Source of the DNA: Thalassotalea algicola
GTDB lineage: Bacteria; Pseudomonadota; Gammaproteobacteria; Enterobacterales; Alteromonadaceae
Assembly: GCF_012932965.1 (NCBI RefSeq)
Contig: NZ_JABBXH010000004.1
Location: forward strand, 310,001-374,000
Reading direction: 5' to 3'
Length of the DNA: 64,000 nt
Of the stretch, positions 27,128-36,553 are shown in pieces. Each line of letters starts with the position of its first letter. Positions within the stretch are counted from its first letter, which is position 1. Below the pieces are notes generated by a model, which worked only from the letters and a program-made list of their open reading frames with translations, was not told where the DNA came from and made no database searches. A program made the position numbers and the translations under genes.

Positions 27128-29638
27128 TTACCCAGTCCAATTCATATCTATATTGCTTGATTGATATCTTTCCACTAACGATTTGTAAGTTAACGGCTTA
27201 TCAAAATAGTAACCTTGTATTAAGTCACAATGGTACAAAACCAAGCGTTCATATTGTGCTTTTGTTTCAACGCCTTCTGCTACAACTGTCAAATTACAGA
27301 ATCGGCCAATCGCGATAATTGTTTTAACCAATGATTCACTTTGACTGTTGGTCAAAAATTTATCTATAAATGAACGATCAATTTTTATTTCATTCATAGG
27401 GAGATTACTTAAATAGCTTAGTGAGGAGTAACCTGTACCAAAGTCATCTAATGAAAGTTTAAAACCACTGCTTCTAAGTTTACTTAATACCGGCTGTACA
27501 AGTGACAAATCGGTAATTAAGACGTTTTCTGTAATTTCGAGTGTGACAAATTGTGGGTCAAACGCTACTTCTCGACAAATACTTACAACACTTTCGGTAA
27601 ATTTGGGATCTAAGAGCTGCTTAGGAGAAATATTAATAGATAGATTTAATGAGAATGCGTTGCAAAGGTTAAACTCTTTAATTTCCTTCAATGTTTTTTC
27701 AATTACAAAAGCACCTAGCTCGTGTATAGTTCCTGTGTTTTCTGCGATTGGAATAAACTCTGCTGGTGAGACGAAACCCAAAGAATCATTTTGCCACCTT
27801 ACTAGCGCTTCTACGCCAATAATATCACCTGTTTCAACACTAATTTGTGGTTGATATAAGACACTTAGCTCTTCATTAACTAACGCTGTTCGTAGCTCTG
27901 TTTCGATTAAAAAATCTCGTTTTACTTGCTTCTCTATACTGTGATTAAAAAACAGCGATTGTCCTTTTTGTAACGACTTTGACTTATACAACGCCGTATC
28001 AGCTTTACTCACTAATTCTTCAGAATTTTCACCATCTTTAGGAAACATTGCTACACCAATACTACAACTTGAATAAATAGCCTTGCCGTCGATATCAAAT
28101 TCGTTTGAGAAAAGCGACAGAATTTGTTCGACTTTTTGTTCTGCTATCGATAAATGTGAAATTTCAGGAAAACAGAATATGAACTCATCACCACCGAATC
28201 GGGCAACACTATCACCTCCCTCGATAATTTCGTTGAACATCTTCCCAAGCAATATAAGTAAGCTATCGCCAACCGAGTGCCCATGTAAATCATTAATTTT
28301 CTTAAAATCATCAAGATCTACAAACATTACCGCGAGCATCTTTTTGTTTCTCTTGGATAGTTCAATGCCTTGCTGAATATGTTCATCCAATAATGCTCTA
28401 TTGGGCAGCTGAGTTAGTGAATCATGTAATGCTTGATATTGAGACTCTAGTTTTACCGAATTTAACTCATCAAAGTCTCTATTTATTTTTTCTTCATAAT
28501 CTGTAAATCGTTTTGAAAGGTACCTTGTTAAGAAAAAAGAAAGAATGATAAAAAATAACGTAACAACAAAACTAAGGCTAAGTAATTCAATAAGTTGTTT
28601 TTTATTTTGTGCTTCAATTTCTAATTTTCTTTTATTTAAGTAACTCTTAGTTTCACTTTCATAGAATCCTGTACCCAGTACCCAATTCCACTCAGGAATA
28701 CCTTGAACAAAGCTAATTTTTTCAGCTGGCTTACCGGTCGCAGGCATTACAGGGCTTAAGTAGCTAAGAAATGCTTCGCCTTTCTTCCCTGCTTCTATTA
28801 CCTTATGACCTATTTTATTGATATTTGGATCGGGATGATTGAAAACGTTAGATCCCAATACGCTTTCAACAACGTGAGACAAAGTATTTCCTTGGTGGTC
28901 ATATAGAAATACATAACCATTTTCACCATATCGAATATTCGATATTCGCTGAATTAACTGATTTTTAATGTCGTTTTCAACATCAATTAAATACTCGCCC
29001 GTACCAATAAACCAATCATATGGCACAAAATGTTTGCCGAATCCTATTTTTCTAAATTCTTTTTCCTGGTTATCGGGTTTAACGAACCACCAATTGTAAA
29101 ACGTTTCACCATGTTCCTTAGCCAGTTCCCCCATATCTTTTACAATGAAATTTCCTCGTATATCTTGCAAATCAATTTTTGAAGTTCCTTCCATTGAAGG
29201 AACAATGGGGTGCATAACGCTTAAGCCATTGGTTTTATATATAAAAAAGTAACCTCTACCATTATTGAATCGGATATTTCTTAATGCATCAGTAATAAGT
29301 TTAGTTACTTCAATTTCTGTTTTACTTTTGTTGTTTTCGTAAATTGAAGTAGCAATGGCGTGAGCTTGGTAGATGTGTTGTTTAATGTCGTTTTTTAAGA
29401 TGGACTCTGTGCTGCTTTTTTCGTAATTAATTTGTTCAACCAACTGTTTAACTTGCGCTTGAACCATATCCTTACGAGAGGAGATAAAGTCTTGTTGGAG
29501 AGCCAGAATATCGCGCTCTAGCTTTTCTTGATTATTACTAATAACAATAAAAATAGCTAAGCATGCAAATGCTGTTACCAACATAGGAGGAATGATTTTA
29601 ATAAGACGTAACAGCTTTACATCATGTGCTATTTTCAT
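27128..29638 (-). CDS. Cache-sensing GGDEF/EAL c-di-GMP enzyme
   Basis: This 836-residue inner-membrane protein starts with a TM helix (about residues 12-33), then a periplasmic region with two Cache-like units (FNNGRGYFFIYKTNGLSVMHP and GENGYVFLYDHQGNTLSH), then a second TM (about 350-370). A GGDEF domain follows with an intact FGGDEF motif near residue 481, then an EAL domain with EALVRW near 608 and DDFGTGYSSLSYL. Both active sites look intact, so it could make and break c-di-GMP in response to a small periplasmic ligand. Which activity dominates is not readable. Confidence 0.93.
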   Translation of the reverse strand: MKIAHDVKLLRLIKIIPPMLVTAFACLAIFIVISNNQEKLERDILALQQDFISSRKDMVQAQVKQLVEQINYEKSSTESILKNDIKQHIYQAHAIATSIYENNKSKTEIEVTKLITDALRNIRFNNGRGYFFIYKTNGLSVMHPIVPSMEGTSKIDLQDIRGNFIVKDMGELAKEHGETFYNWWFVKPDNQEKEFRKIGFGKHFVPYDWFIGTGEYLIDVENDIKNQLIQRISNIRYGENGYVFLYDHQGNTLSHVVESVLGSNVFNHPDPNINKIGHKVIEAGKKGEAFLSYLSPVMPATGKPAEKISFVQGIPEWNWVLGTGFYESETKSYLNKRKLEIEAQNKKQLIELLSLSFVVTLFFIILSFFLTRYLSKRFTDYEEKINRDFDELNSVKLESQYQALHDSLTQLPNRALLDEHIQQGIELSKRNKKMLAVMFVDLDDFKKINDLHGHSVGDSLLILLGKMFNEIIEGGDSVARFGGDEFIFCFPEISHLSIAEQKVEQILSLFSNEFDIDGKAIYSSCSIGVAMFPKDGENSEELVSKADTALYKSKSLQKGQSLFFNHSIEKQVKRDFLIETELRTALVNEELSVLYQPQISVETGDIIGVEALVRWQNDSLGFVSPAEFIPIAENTGTIHELGAFVIEKTLKEIKEFNLCNAFSLNLSINISPKQLLDPKFTESVVSICREVAFDPQFVTLEITENVLITDLSLVQPVLSKLRSSGFKLSLDDFGTGYSSLSYLSNLPMNEIKIDRSFIDKFLTNSQSESLVKTIIAIGRFCNLTVVAEGVETKAQYERLVLYHCDLIQGYYFDKPLTYKSLVERYQSSNIDMNWTG

Positions 29639-29993
29639 TTAATAAATACTATTTAAGTTAAAACTTTATCAATTTACTCAGGTATTACTCTAACGTTACA
29701 TCCCAGCACATTTAAAACAGTTCCTAATTCTGACTTTATAAGTGTATAAGAGAAGATATTACTACTAAATTTATAGGAAATTAGGAAGATAGCAAAATTT
29801 AATTAATAAAATGACAATAGCGTTAAGTACTACTGCCATTCTAAAAGAGGCAAATGAGGTGGTAAGCTAAGATATGGTAGATAAAATCAAATTAACTCGT
29901 TTATTTGGTCTTAGATTAAAATGAAATTTATCAAAGATATAATAGCGGTTACATGTTCTTATCAGCACTATTATCATTACGAGTTAGAATGCT
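29639..29993. other. Intergenic region between the GGDEF/EAL gene and the end of the alginate operon
   Basis: These 355 bp of AT-rich sequence contain no gene I can support. I see no convincing terminator for the fructose-bisphosphate aldolase gene, which ends at 29994 on the minus strand. The promoter of the GGDEF/EAL gene should lie near 29640-29750 on the minus strand. Confidence 0.4.
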
Positions 29994-31061
29994 TTATTCT
30001 GATTTCCTGTTTATACAATTTAAATCTTCAAAGCACTGCTCAAGTCTAGCGACCATGCTAGTTTCACCATTTCTTAGCCAAACTCTAGGGTCATAAAACT
30101 TTTTATTTGGCTTTTCTTCACCATCTGGGTTACCAATTTGTGACTGCAAGTAGTCCTTATGTGATTCGTAATATTGTTTAACACCATCAAATGTTGCCCA
30201 CTGTGTATCAGTATCAATGTTCATTTTAATGACGCCGTAACTTATCGCTTCTCGAATATCATTCAGCTCAGAGCCTGAGCCTCCATGAAAAACGAAATGA
30301 AGTGGCTTATCAGTTAAGTTAAACTGCTTTGCGACGAACGCTTGCGAGTTTTTAAGAATTTCTGGTGTTAACACCACATTCCCAGGCTTATAAACGCCAT
30401 GCACGTTACCAAACGAAGCTGCTATGGTGAATTGCTCACTGATTTCGATAAGTTGTTCATAGGCATAAGCGACATCTTTTGGTTGGGTATAAAGTGCCGA
30501 ATTATCTAAATGGCTATTGTCAACGCCATCTTCTTCACCTCCTGTGCAACCAAGTTCAATTTCTAAGGTCATATCTAGCGGTTTCATACGCGCTAAATAC
30601 TTAGCACAAGTGGCTATATTATCAGCTAGCGGTTCGGCCGATAAATCAATCATATGTGAACTAAATAGCGGCTTACCTGCTTCCTTAAAATAGCTTTCCG
30701 ATGCCGAAATTAAGCCATCTACCCAAGGTAATAAGTCACGACCTGCATGGTCAGTATGTAACATCACGGTGACACCATAAATTTCAGCCATTTGGTGTAC
30801 GTATTTTGCAGCAGCAATTGCACCTTGAATTGCTGACTCGTGCCCTTCTAGCTTAAGCCCCTTGCCTGAAAAAAAACTAGCGCCACCATGAGACAACTGA
30901 ATAATAATTGGAGAATTCACATTAGCAGCAGCCTCTAAACAAGCATTGATCGATGATGTACCCACGACATTTACTGCAGGTAAAGCATATTGTTCAGATT
31001 TTGCGTGAGCAAATAAGTCTTGCACTTCAGCTCCAGTTACAACTCCCGACATAAAATTCAT
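29994..31061 (-). CDS. fbaA: Class II fructose-bisphosphate aldolase
   Basis: This 355-residue enzyme is close in length to E. coli FbaA (359). It has the zinc ligands of class IIA aldolases (HTDHAGRDLLPW, then E in LEIELGCTGGEEDG, then the His of GNVHG) and the phosphate-binding GGSGS and NIDTD motifs. It interconverts fructose-1,6-bisphosphate with dihydroxyacetone phosphate and glyceraldehyde-3-phosphate. The start at 31061 has a GGACGG site seven bases upstream. As the last gene of the alginate operon, it may turn the triose phosphate from Eda back into hexose. Confidence 0.94.
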   Translation of the reverse strand: MNFMSGVVTGAEVQDLFAHAKSEQYALPAVNVVGTSSINACLEAAANVNSPIIIQLSHGGASFFSGKGLKLEGHESAIQGAIAAAKYVHQMAEIYGVTVMLHTDHAGRDLLPWVDGLISASESYFKEAGKPLFSSHMIDLSAEPLADNIATCAKYLARMKPLDMTLEIELGCTGGEEDGVDNSHLDNSALYTQPKDVAYAYEQLIEISEQFTIAASFGNVHGVYKPGNVVLTPEILKNSQAFVAKQFNLTDKPLHFVFHGGSGSELNDIREAISYGVIKMNIDTDTQWATFDGVKQYYESHKDYLQSQIGNPDGEEKPNKKFYDPRVWLRNGETSMVARLEQCFEDLNCINRKSE

Positions 31062-31070
31062 TTTTCCGTC

Positions 31071-31688
31071 CTATAGATTACCAGCAATGCAAGCATCAGT
31101 AATTGCCTGCCAGTTACTTGTATCCACCCAGTCTTTCTTGGCTACCCAAGTACCACCAACGGCAAATACATTATTAAGGGTTAAATAATCTACTTTGTTT
31201 TCCGCAGTTACACCACCGGTAGGACAAAACTTTACCCCTTGAAAAATAGAAGAAACCGCAGCTAAAAACTTATGGCCACCAGATAAAGCAGCTGGAAACA
31301 GCTTAAGTTCTTTATAGCCAAACTCGCACGCCATCAAAATTTCACCAGTATTTGATACGCCAGGTAAAACAGGTAACCCGCAGTCAGCAAGATGGGTTAA
31401 CAGTTTTTCAGACACCGCTGGTGTAATTATAAAATCAGCACCAGCGTCGATTGCTTGCTTTAAAATAGTTTCATTCGTTACAGTGCCTGCACCTACAATT
31501 AATTCAGGCAATGCTGATTTTATTGCTGTTAACGCCGCTAATGACGCTTCAGTTCGAAGTACAACTTCAACCAATTTTAAGCCAGCGTCAGACATAGCTT
31601 TAGCAATCGCTACTCCTTGCTCTGGACTATCAGCTTGAATAATTGGCAATAGGGTTTGGTTTCCCATCAAAGATGAAAAGGAAGTCAT
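31071..31688 (-). CDS. eda: KDPG aldolase
   Basis: This 205-residue enzyme cleaves 2-keto-3-deoxy-6-phosphogluconate into pyruvate and glyceraldehyde-3-phosphate. The catalytic Glu sits in VEVVLRTEASL, the Schiff-base Lys in ELKLFPAA, and the phosphate loop in CPTGGVTAEN. It lies nine bases upstream of fbaA and 22 bases after kdgK, and is the terminal catabolic step of alginate monomer breakdown. Confidence 0.96.
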   Translation of the reverse strand: MTSFSSLMGNQTLLPIIQADSPEQGVAIAKAMSDAGLKLVEVVLRTEASLAALTAIKSALPELIVGAGTVTNETILKQAIDAGADFIITPAVSEKLLTHLADCGLPVLPGVSNTGEILMACEFGYKELKLFPAALSGGHKFLAAVSSIFQGVKFCPTGGVTAENKVDYLTLNNVFAVGGTWVAKKDWVDTSNWQAITDACIAGNL

Positions 31689-31710
31689 TGTATAAGCCTT
31701 TAAAATTTAA

Positions 31711-32637
31711 CTAATTAAAACGTGATGAAAAAGTAGCTTTATCTACAATCGCACCTTTATGTTGAATTACGAATCCAGCCACTTGATTGGCCAACTCTAC
31801 TGATTGGGTAATGGAGTGCCCTGCTAAACGCGCGCCTAAATAACCACCGTTAAAAGAATCTCCGGCAGAAGTCGTATCAACAACATTTTTTACAGGCGTT
31901 ACATCAACTACTTCTAGACCATTTACTGATAGGCAGTAAACATTTTTTTCACCATTTTTAATCACTAGCTCTTGATACTGGTACTGACTAAAAAACTCTA
32001 TGACACTGCTTACATCATCAAGTTCGAAAATAGCGGCGAAATCATCCACACCAGGCAATATAATATCTGCAGACTCAAAAGCTTTTAAAAACTGCTGCTG
32101 AGCCTCGTCTTTACTTGACCATAACCTTGGGCGGTAATTCAAATCGAACGCAATCTTCACTCCAGCAGCTTTTATTTGCGCTATGAAATGCCAGAACTTC
32201 TCTCGATCTTCTGGCAAAACTACACCAAGTGAAATACCGCTAAAAAAGAATACATCTCCTTGGCATATCTCGGCAATATTGCTATCACCGATAAACTTCA
32301 TCACACTGCGAGCAGCGGAGTCATTACGCCAGTAGGTAAAACTACGTTCGCCTTGTTCATCTAACTCAATCGCGTATAAACCTGGAATTTTATTCTCAGA
32401 ACGAAAGACTTGCGTTGAACTTAAATTTTCAGCATTGAAAAGCGAAATCATATCTTCGCTAAAACTGTCTTTACCCACAGCGGTCACCATATTCACATTC
32501 GTATCGTTAAACAAACGCTTTAAATAGACCGCAGTATTAAAAACATCGCCGGCGAATGACTGCTTCAAAGTGTTAGCTTCTTTTGAAGCCGACATCAACT
32601 CAATCATGCACTCACCAAACAGATAAATGTTTTTCAT
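31711..32637 (-). CDS. kdgK: 2-keto-3-deoxygluconate kinase
   Basis: This 308-residue PfkB/ribokinase-family sugar kinase phosphorylates KDG to KDPG. The N-terminal part (FGECMIELM, QSFAGDVFNTAVYLKRL) binds the sugar acid, and the C-terminal ATP site and catalytic base are in VVDTTSAGDSFNGG. Its position between the MFS transporter and eda fits the Entner-Doudoroff branch for uronic acids. Confidence 0.95.
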   Translation of the reverse strand: MKNIYLFGECMIELMSASKEANTLKQSFAGDVFNTAVYLKRLFNDTNVNMVTAVGKDSFSEDMISLFNAENLSSTQVFRSENKIPGLYAIELDEQGERSFTYWRNDSAARSVMKFIGDSNIAEICQGDVFFFSGISLGVVLPEDREKFWHFIAQIKAAGVKIAFDLNYRPRLWSSKDEAQQQFLKAFESADIILPGVDDFAAIFELDDVSSVIEFFSQYQYQELVIKNGEKNVYCLSVNGLEVVDVTPVKNVVDTTSAGDSFNGGYLGARLAGHSITQSVELANQVAGFVIQHKGAIVDKATFSSRFN

Positions 32638-32672
32638 TATTAAAACCTCTAATTCCTACTTTTATTCAAAAC

Positions 32673-33974
32673 TTACTGAGGTTTTTTTAATGGTTCGACC
32701 TTTGGGATCAACACCCAAACAGCAACCATAGCGATAATTGCTAAAGATGCACCGATCACAAATGCTGGGTAATAATTACCATCAGCTGTTAGCCAAGGTA
32801 CTAACGTTGTAAGTCCTACTGCACCAAGTTTCGCTGCCATACCAGCAAAACCCGCTAACGTACCTACCGACTTTTTACCTAGTAAATCACTTGGAAGCGT
32901 TTGCACATTGCCGATAGCAGTTTGGAAACCAAATAGAATAACCGCCATAATTAGTACCGCATTAACTGGTGCTCCGGGATTAGACATTGCAAGCAATGAC
33001 GGCAACATAATTAAACAGCCTAAGGTAATCACAAATTTCCGTGTTTTGTTCGTATCCCAACCTGCTTTAATTCTATTTTGTGCTAGTAAACCACCAAACC
33101 ATGCGCCAAACATAGCACCTACATAAGGCACCCAACCATATATACCAATAGATTGAACATCCATTGCGTATACTTCGTTTAAGTAAATTGGTATCCAGAA
33201 AACAAATAACCACCAAATTGGATCGATTGCAGCAGAGGCAATGATCACTCCCCAACTTTGTTTACGAGATAGAAGTTCAGCTGTAGAAGGATTGTACTCT
33301 TCTGCCTCTTTCGTTGGGTCGTCCGAGTCATTACGTTTTTGACCCGTCAAAATGTATGATTTTTCTTCTTCAGTGATCCAAGGATGTGAGCCAGGCGGCG
33401 ACTTTACTAGTACTAACCAAGGAATTAACCAAAGTAAACCGACCAAACCAATTACAACAAACACCATTTGCCAGCTGAAATAAATAGTTAAAAATGCGAT
33501 TAAAGGGATAGCAACAATGCCACCGATAGCTGCACCAGAGTTAAATATCCCCTGTGCTAACGCCCTTTCCTTTGTTGGAAACCATTCTGCGTTACCTTTA
33601 GCTGCACCCGGCCAATTACCGGCTTCTGCAACACCCAAAATAGCGCGAAAAATACTGAAACTTAGTAGTCCTTGAGCAAATGCATGCGCAGCTGTTGCAA
33701 GTGACCACACGCCAATAGATAGTACGAAACCAATTCGCGTACCTACCCAGTCAAAAATCTTACCGAATATGGCTTGACCAAAAGCATAAGCAAATACAAA
33801 AACCACAGAAATAGTCGCATAGATTTGCTTACGCTCTAACGGAGTTTCATTCGGGAATAGCTCTTCTTGAATATCTGGCCATAAAACACTGAGTGCTGAA
33901 CGATCAATATAATTAATGATGGTAGCAAGTGCTATCAACGCAATTACCCACCAACGTAAACCTTTAACTTGCAT
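32673..33974 (-). CDS. MFS transporter of the hexuronate (ExuT/ACS) family
   Basis: This 433-residue inner-membrane protein has 12 predicted helices. It shows anion:cation symporter family features: YIDRSALSVLWPDIQ after TM1, a motif between TM2 and TM3 (GKIFDWVGTRIGF), and GVAEAGNWPGAAKGNAEWFPTKERALAQG between TM4 and TM5. In an alginate operon it most likely imports unsaturated uronate monomers or DEH. It overlaps almost directly with kdgF upstream (3-bp gap). Confidence 0.92.
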   Translation of the reverse strand: MQVKGLRWWVIALIALATIINYIDRSALSVLWPDIQEELFPNETPLERKQIYATISVVFVFAYAFGQAIFGKIFDWVGTRIGFVLSIGVWSLATAAHAFAQGLLSFSIFRAILGVAEAGNWPGAAKGNAEWFPTKERALAQGIFNSGAAIGGIVAIPLIAFLTIYFSWQMVFVVIGLVGLLWLIPWLVLVKSPPGSHPWITEEEKSYILTGQKRNDSDDPTKEAEEYNPSTAELLSRKQSWGVIIASAAIDPIWWLFVFWIPIYLNEVYAMDVQSIGIYGWVPYVGAMFGAWFGGLLAQNRIKAGWDTNKTRKFVITLGCLIMLPSLLAMSNPGAPVNAVLIMAVILFGFQTAIGNVQTLPSDLLGKKSVGTLAGFAGMAAKLGAVGLTTLVPWLTADGNYYPAFVIGASLAIIAMVAVWVLIPKVEPLKKPQ

Positions 33975-33977
33975 AGC

Positions 33978-34319
33978 TTATTCCTCTAAGAAATCTTCAC
34001 GTGCCGGACTAAAGGTATCAATTAAAATACCACCTGTTGGAGATGTTGCACCGTGCTCTGCATGCGGTGGAATATAACAACTATCACCTGGCTTTAAGAT
34101 CTTGGTAACTCCGTCAATCATAAAGTGAAATTCTCCTTCAACAACATAAGTCACTTGTGAGTGCCGGTGAGAATGAGTATAAGCAGTGATGCCTTCGTCA
34201 AACCAAATCTTTACAGCCATCAGTTCGTGGTTATAACCCAGCATTTGACGTTTTAAACCGCCACCTAAATCTTCTATTTCGGCTTCGTTGCCAAAGGTAA
34301 AGTGGGCACTTTCGCTCAT
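33978..34319 (-). CDS. kdgF: Cupin enzyme converting unsaturated uronates
   Basis: This 113-residue single-domain cupin has the metal-binding motif YTHSHRHSQVTYVVEGEFHF and the second cupin motif LKPGDSCYIPPHAEHGA. KdgF proteins speed the ring opening of 4,5-unsaturated monouronates, from pectin or alginate, to linear keto acids. It lies 14 bases downstream of the PL17 lyase gene, whose product would be its substrate. Confidence 0.93.
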   Translation of the reverse strand: MSESAHFTFGNEAEIEDLGGGLKRQMLGYNHELMAVKIWFDEGITAYTHSHRHSQVTYVVEGEFHFMIDGVTKILKPGDSCYIPPHAEHGATSPTGGILIDTFSPAREDFLEE

Positions 34320-34333
34320 GATAATTCCTCGTC

Positions 34334-36550
34334 TTACTGCTGGTTTTTCAATTGAATAATTTTAAATCGATCATCAATTTGATAATCAACATTGTTATAG
34401 CTAAATTTTGCTTTACCACTTAAATCATTGGTAATAGCGAACAAATAACGACTTCCGTTATTTAGTGATATTTCGACAAACTCTACACCATTACTTTGAG
34501 AGTAATTGATGGAGCTTAGTTCTGATTGTGCTGATAAGGTAAATTCTTTAGCAGGGTTATATTGGCCATGTGGCTCTAACACACTAACGAATGTATGTTT
34601 TTTAACGCCCTTCTTACGATAGATAAATGCAGATTCATTTCGTAAATTAAAATTTGGGTCGTTAGCACCTAGTCGAGTAAACAAGACGTCCGTGTCATTG
34701 TCGACTATCGAAGATTGAGTATAGAAGCTACCGTTGTTGTTAAGCCAAGTTATCTGTGCGAGACCAGCGTTGGGCTTAGATTGTGCCGTGAGCCATAAAT
34801 GTTGATAACCATTTTTAGCACCTAAAGGCTTCAGTGTCTTAGTAAAGGCGTCCCGTTTAAAGCTAGTATCAATTAGCTGCCCTTTATAATGCAATGGCAG
34901 ATCAATTTGATGAGCCTTGTCACTTTTCACTAAAAATATATCAAACGCCAGTGGTTTCTCTAATTCAGGTAAGTTAACCAAAGCCAAAGTTCTTTTGAGT
35001 GTCACACCTTGATAAGCAGTATCGATTTTTGCACTTGTTATACTTCCGTGATCATTAGTAGTAAAAAATAACAATTCTGGATGGTTTTTATTACCAACTT
35101 TGACATCAGCATCAAAATGGCTTCGCTCATCAACAACGACAGTATTATGTGCAATTGTTTGCTTTGCATAAGAGTTGTTTTCAGGTAAATAACGGCCACC
35201 AAATTTCGCTTCAACATTTAAAAAGCGAGCAGCGCCGTAATCTGAAACAATTTCATTTCCTCTGTCGTAAAACTGCCAAGTCAACTTATCAAAGTGACCA
35301 TGACCTAGTCCTTGTGCCGCAGGTTTAAAAAGTAACGCTTGTTGAACCTTATCGCTCTTAATATTTTGGCGCATTACCACGAGTGCGCCTTCATTACCGT
35401 CTGCTCCGTCACCAAACGCAACCGATTGATACTGATAAGGAGTAGCTAAACCAGCATCTAGCGCTTTCGCCACTTTTAGACCATCACCCGTCAAAATGAT
35501 TTGCTTTTGCTGGTTAGCTATATCTAATAAACCACTATCTCTTGTTAAACCGTAAGCTACCGTAACGCCGTTAACAAGTTCAATGGTATCAATACCTTTC
35601 GATTTAATGGCATCATTAATTGGGAAAAATAGTCCGTTATAACTAAGTTCAATGGTGGTGGTAATCGCTTTTAAAACGATGCCATCACGGTATTCAAATA
35701 TCTTGCGCTCAGGTTGATTATTTTCTATCGCTTTTGCAAACGTAACAAAAGGCATTAAAGCATAACGTTGATAATAAGGCCCTTCGTTGTAATAACCTTG
35801 TGGTGAAAACAATTGCTCTAATTGTTTAAGGAAACCACCTTTACCTGACTTATCTAAGTCGTATAGTGCTTTTTCAACCCATTCAGGCTCATTCATAACA
35901 AAGCCTGCCATACCAACGCCAGCTGTAGCCCAAGTACCATGGTTATGTACTTTGTTAAATGTAGAGGGTTGACCTTCAGAGAGGAAGATAGCAACAGGCT
36001 TTAATAGATTTTGCTCTATCTCTTTTATTTCGTTTGCATTTAACGAGTCATGAATTAGATCATACGCTTGAATGGTATAAACCAACCAAACCGCTTCATT
36101 AAGGCTTTGCCAAAAAAGCTTACCTGGATTTTGCGATTTTACCTTGCGTTTCGGGTGCAAGCCTAAACTTGGGTATAATTTAGCGTACTCAAGCAGCATA
36201 TCGCGAACAAATTGAGCGTATTGCTTATCTTGAGATAACTGATAAATCATCCCTGCGTTGTACATTAATTGATAATTTTTTTTATGACGTTCATGGGTAT
36301 AACCGCCACCACCATCTTTAGGCACAGGTACGGTAATAGGCTGTTTAATCTGTTTGTCTACTTTGGCCTTTAGAGCAATGTAGGCGTTAGAAAAATATCC
36401 AGATTCATTGATTGCTGCACGCATTTTATTAACATCGTCAATGCTACTTACTAAGTTTGGGTGAGCGGCGTGCGTCAATGTAGAAACGATTGCAAACAAC
36501 GTAAAAAAGAATCCATCGATACTTCTTCGAAAAATGCTATAGCGACACAT
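34334..36550 (-). CDS. PL17 oligoalginate lyase
   Basis: This 738-residue exported enzyme has an N-terminal signal peptide (ending near STLTHA), an alpha-toroid alginate lyase domain and a C-terminal heparinase II/III-like beta-sheet domain. The Asn-His pair in KVHNHGTWATAG (N203, H204) and a Tyr in GPYYQRYAL (259/260) match the catalytic residues described for Alg17c. It releases unsaturated monouronate from oligoalginate ends, most likely in the periplasm. It starts three bases after the PL6 gene and is followed by kdgF. Confidence 0.94.
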   Translation of the reverse strand: MCRYSIFRRSIDGFFFTLFAIVSTLTHAAHPNLVSSIDDVNKMRAAINESGYFSNAYIALKAKVDKQIKQPITVPVPKDGGGGYTHERHKKNYQLMYNAGMIYQLSQDKQYAQFVRDMLLEYAKLYPSLGLHPKRKVKSQNPGKLFWQSLNEAVWLVYTIQAYDLIHDSLNANEIKEIEQNLLKPVAIFLSEGQPSTFNKVHNHGTWATAGVGMAGFVMNEPEWVEKALYDLDKSGKGGFLKQLEQLFSPQGYYNEGPYYQRYALMPFVTFAKAIENNQPERKIFEYRDGIVLKAITTTIELSYNGLFFPINDAIKSKGIDTIELVNGVTVAYGLTRDSGLLDIANQQKQIILTGDGLKVAKALDAGLATPYQYQSVAFGDGADGNEGALVVMRQNIKSDKVQQALLFKPAAQGLGHGHFDKLTWQFYDRGNEIVSDYGAARFLNVEAKFGGRYLPENNSYAKQTIAHNTVVVDERSHFDADVKVGNKNHPELLFFTTNDHGSITSAKIDTAYQGVTLKRTLALVNLPELEKPLAFDIFLVKSDKAHQIDLPLHYKGQLIDTSFKRDAFTKTLKPLGAKNGYQHLWLTAQSKPNAGLAQITWLNNNGSFYTQSSIVDNDTDVLFTRLGANDPNFNLRNESAFIYRKKGVKKHTFVSVLEPHGQYNPAKEFTLSAQSELSSINYSQSNGVEFVEISLNNGSRYLFAITNDLSGKAKFSYNNVDYQIDDRFKIIQLKNQQ

Positions 36551-36553
36551 AGA

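Noticed and set aside
24526-29638. TonB receptor and GGDEF/EAL gene as part of the alginate locus
   Set aside because: No TTGGT/ACCAA sites were seen in front of them, a 355-bp gap separates them from the lyase operon, and the receptor is of a different plug type.
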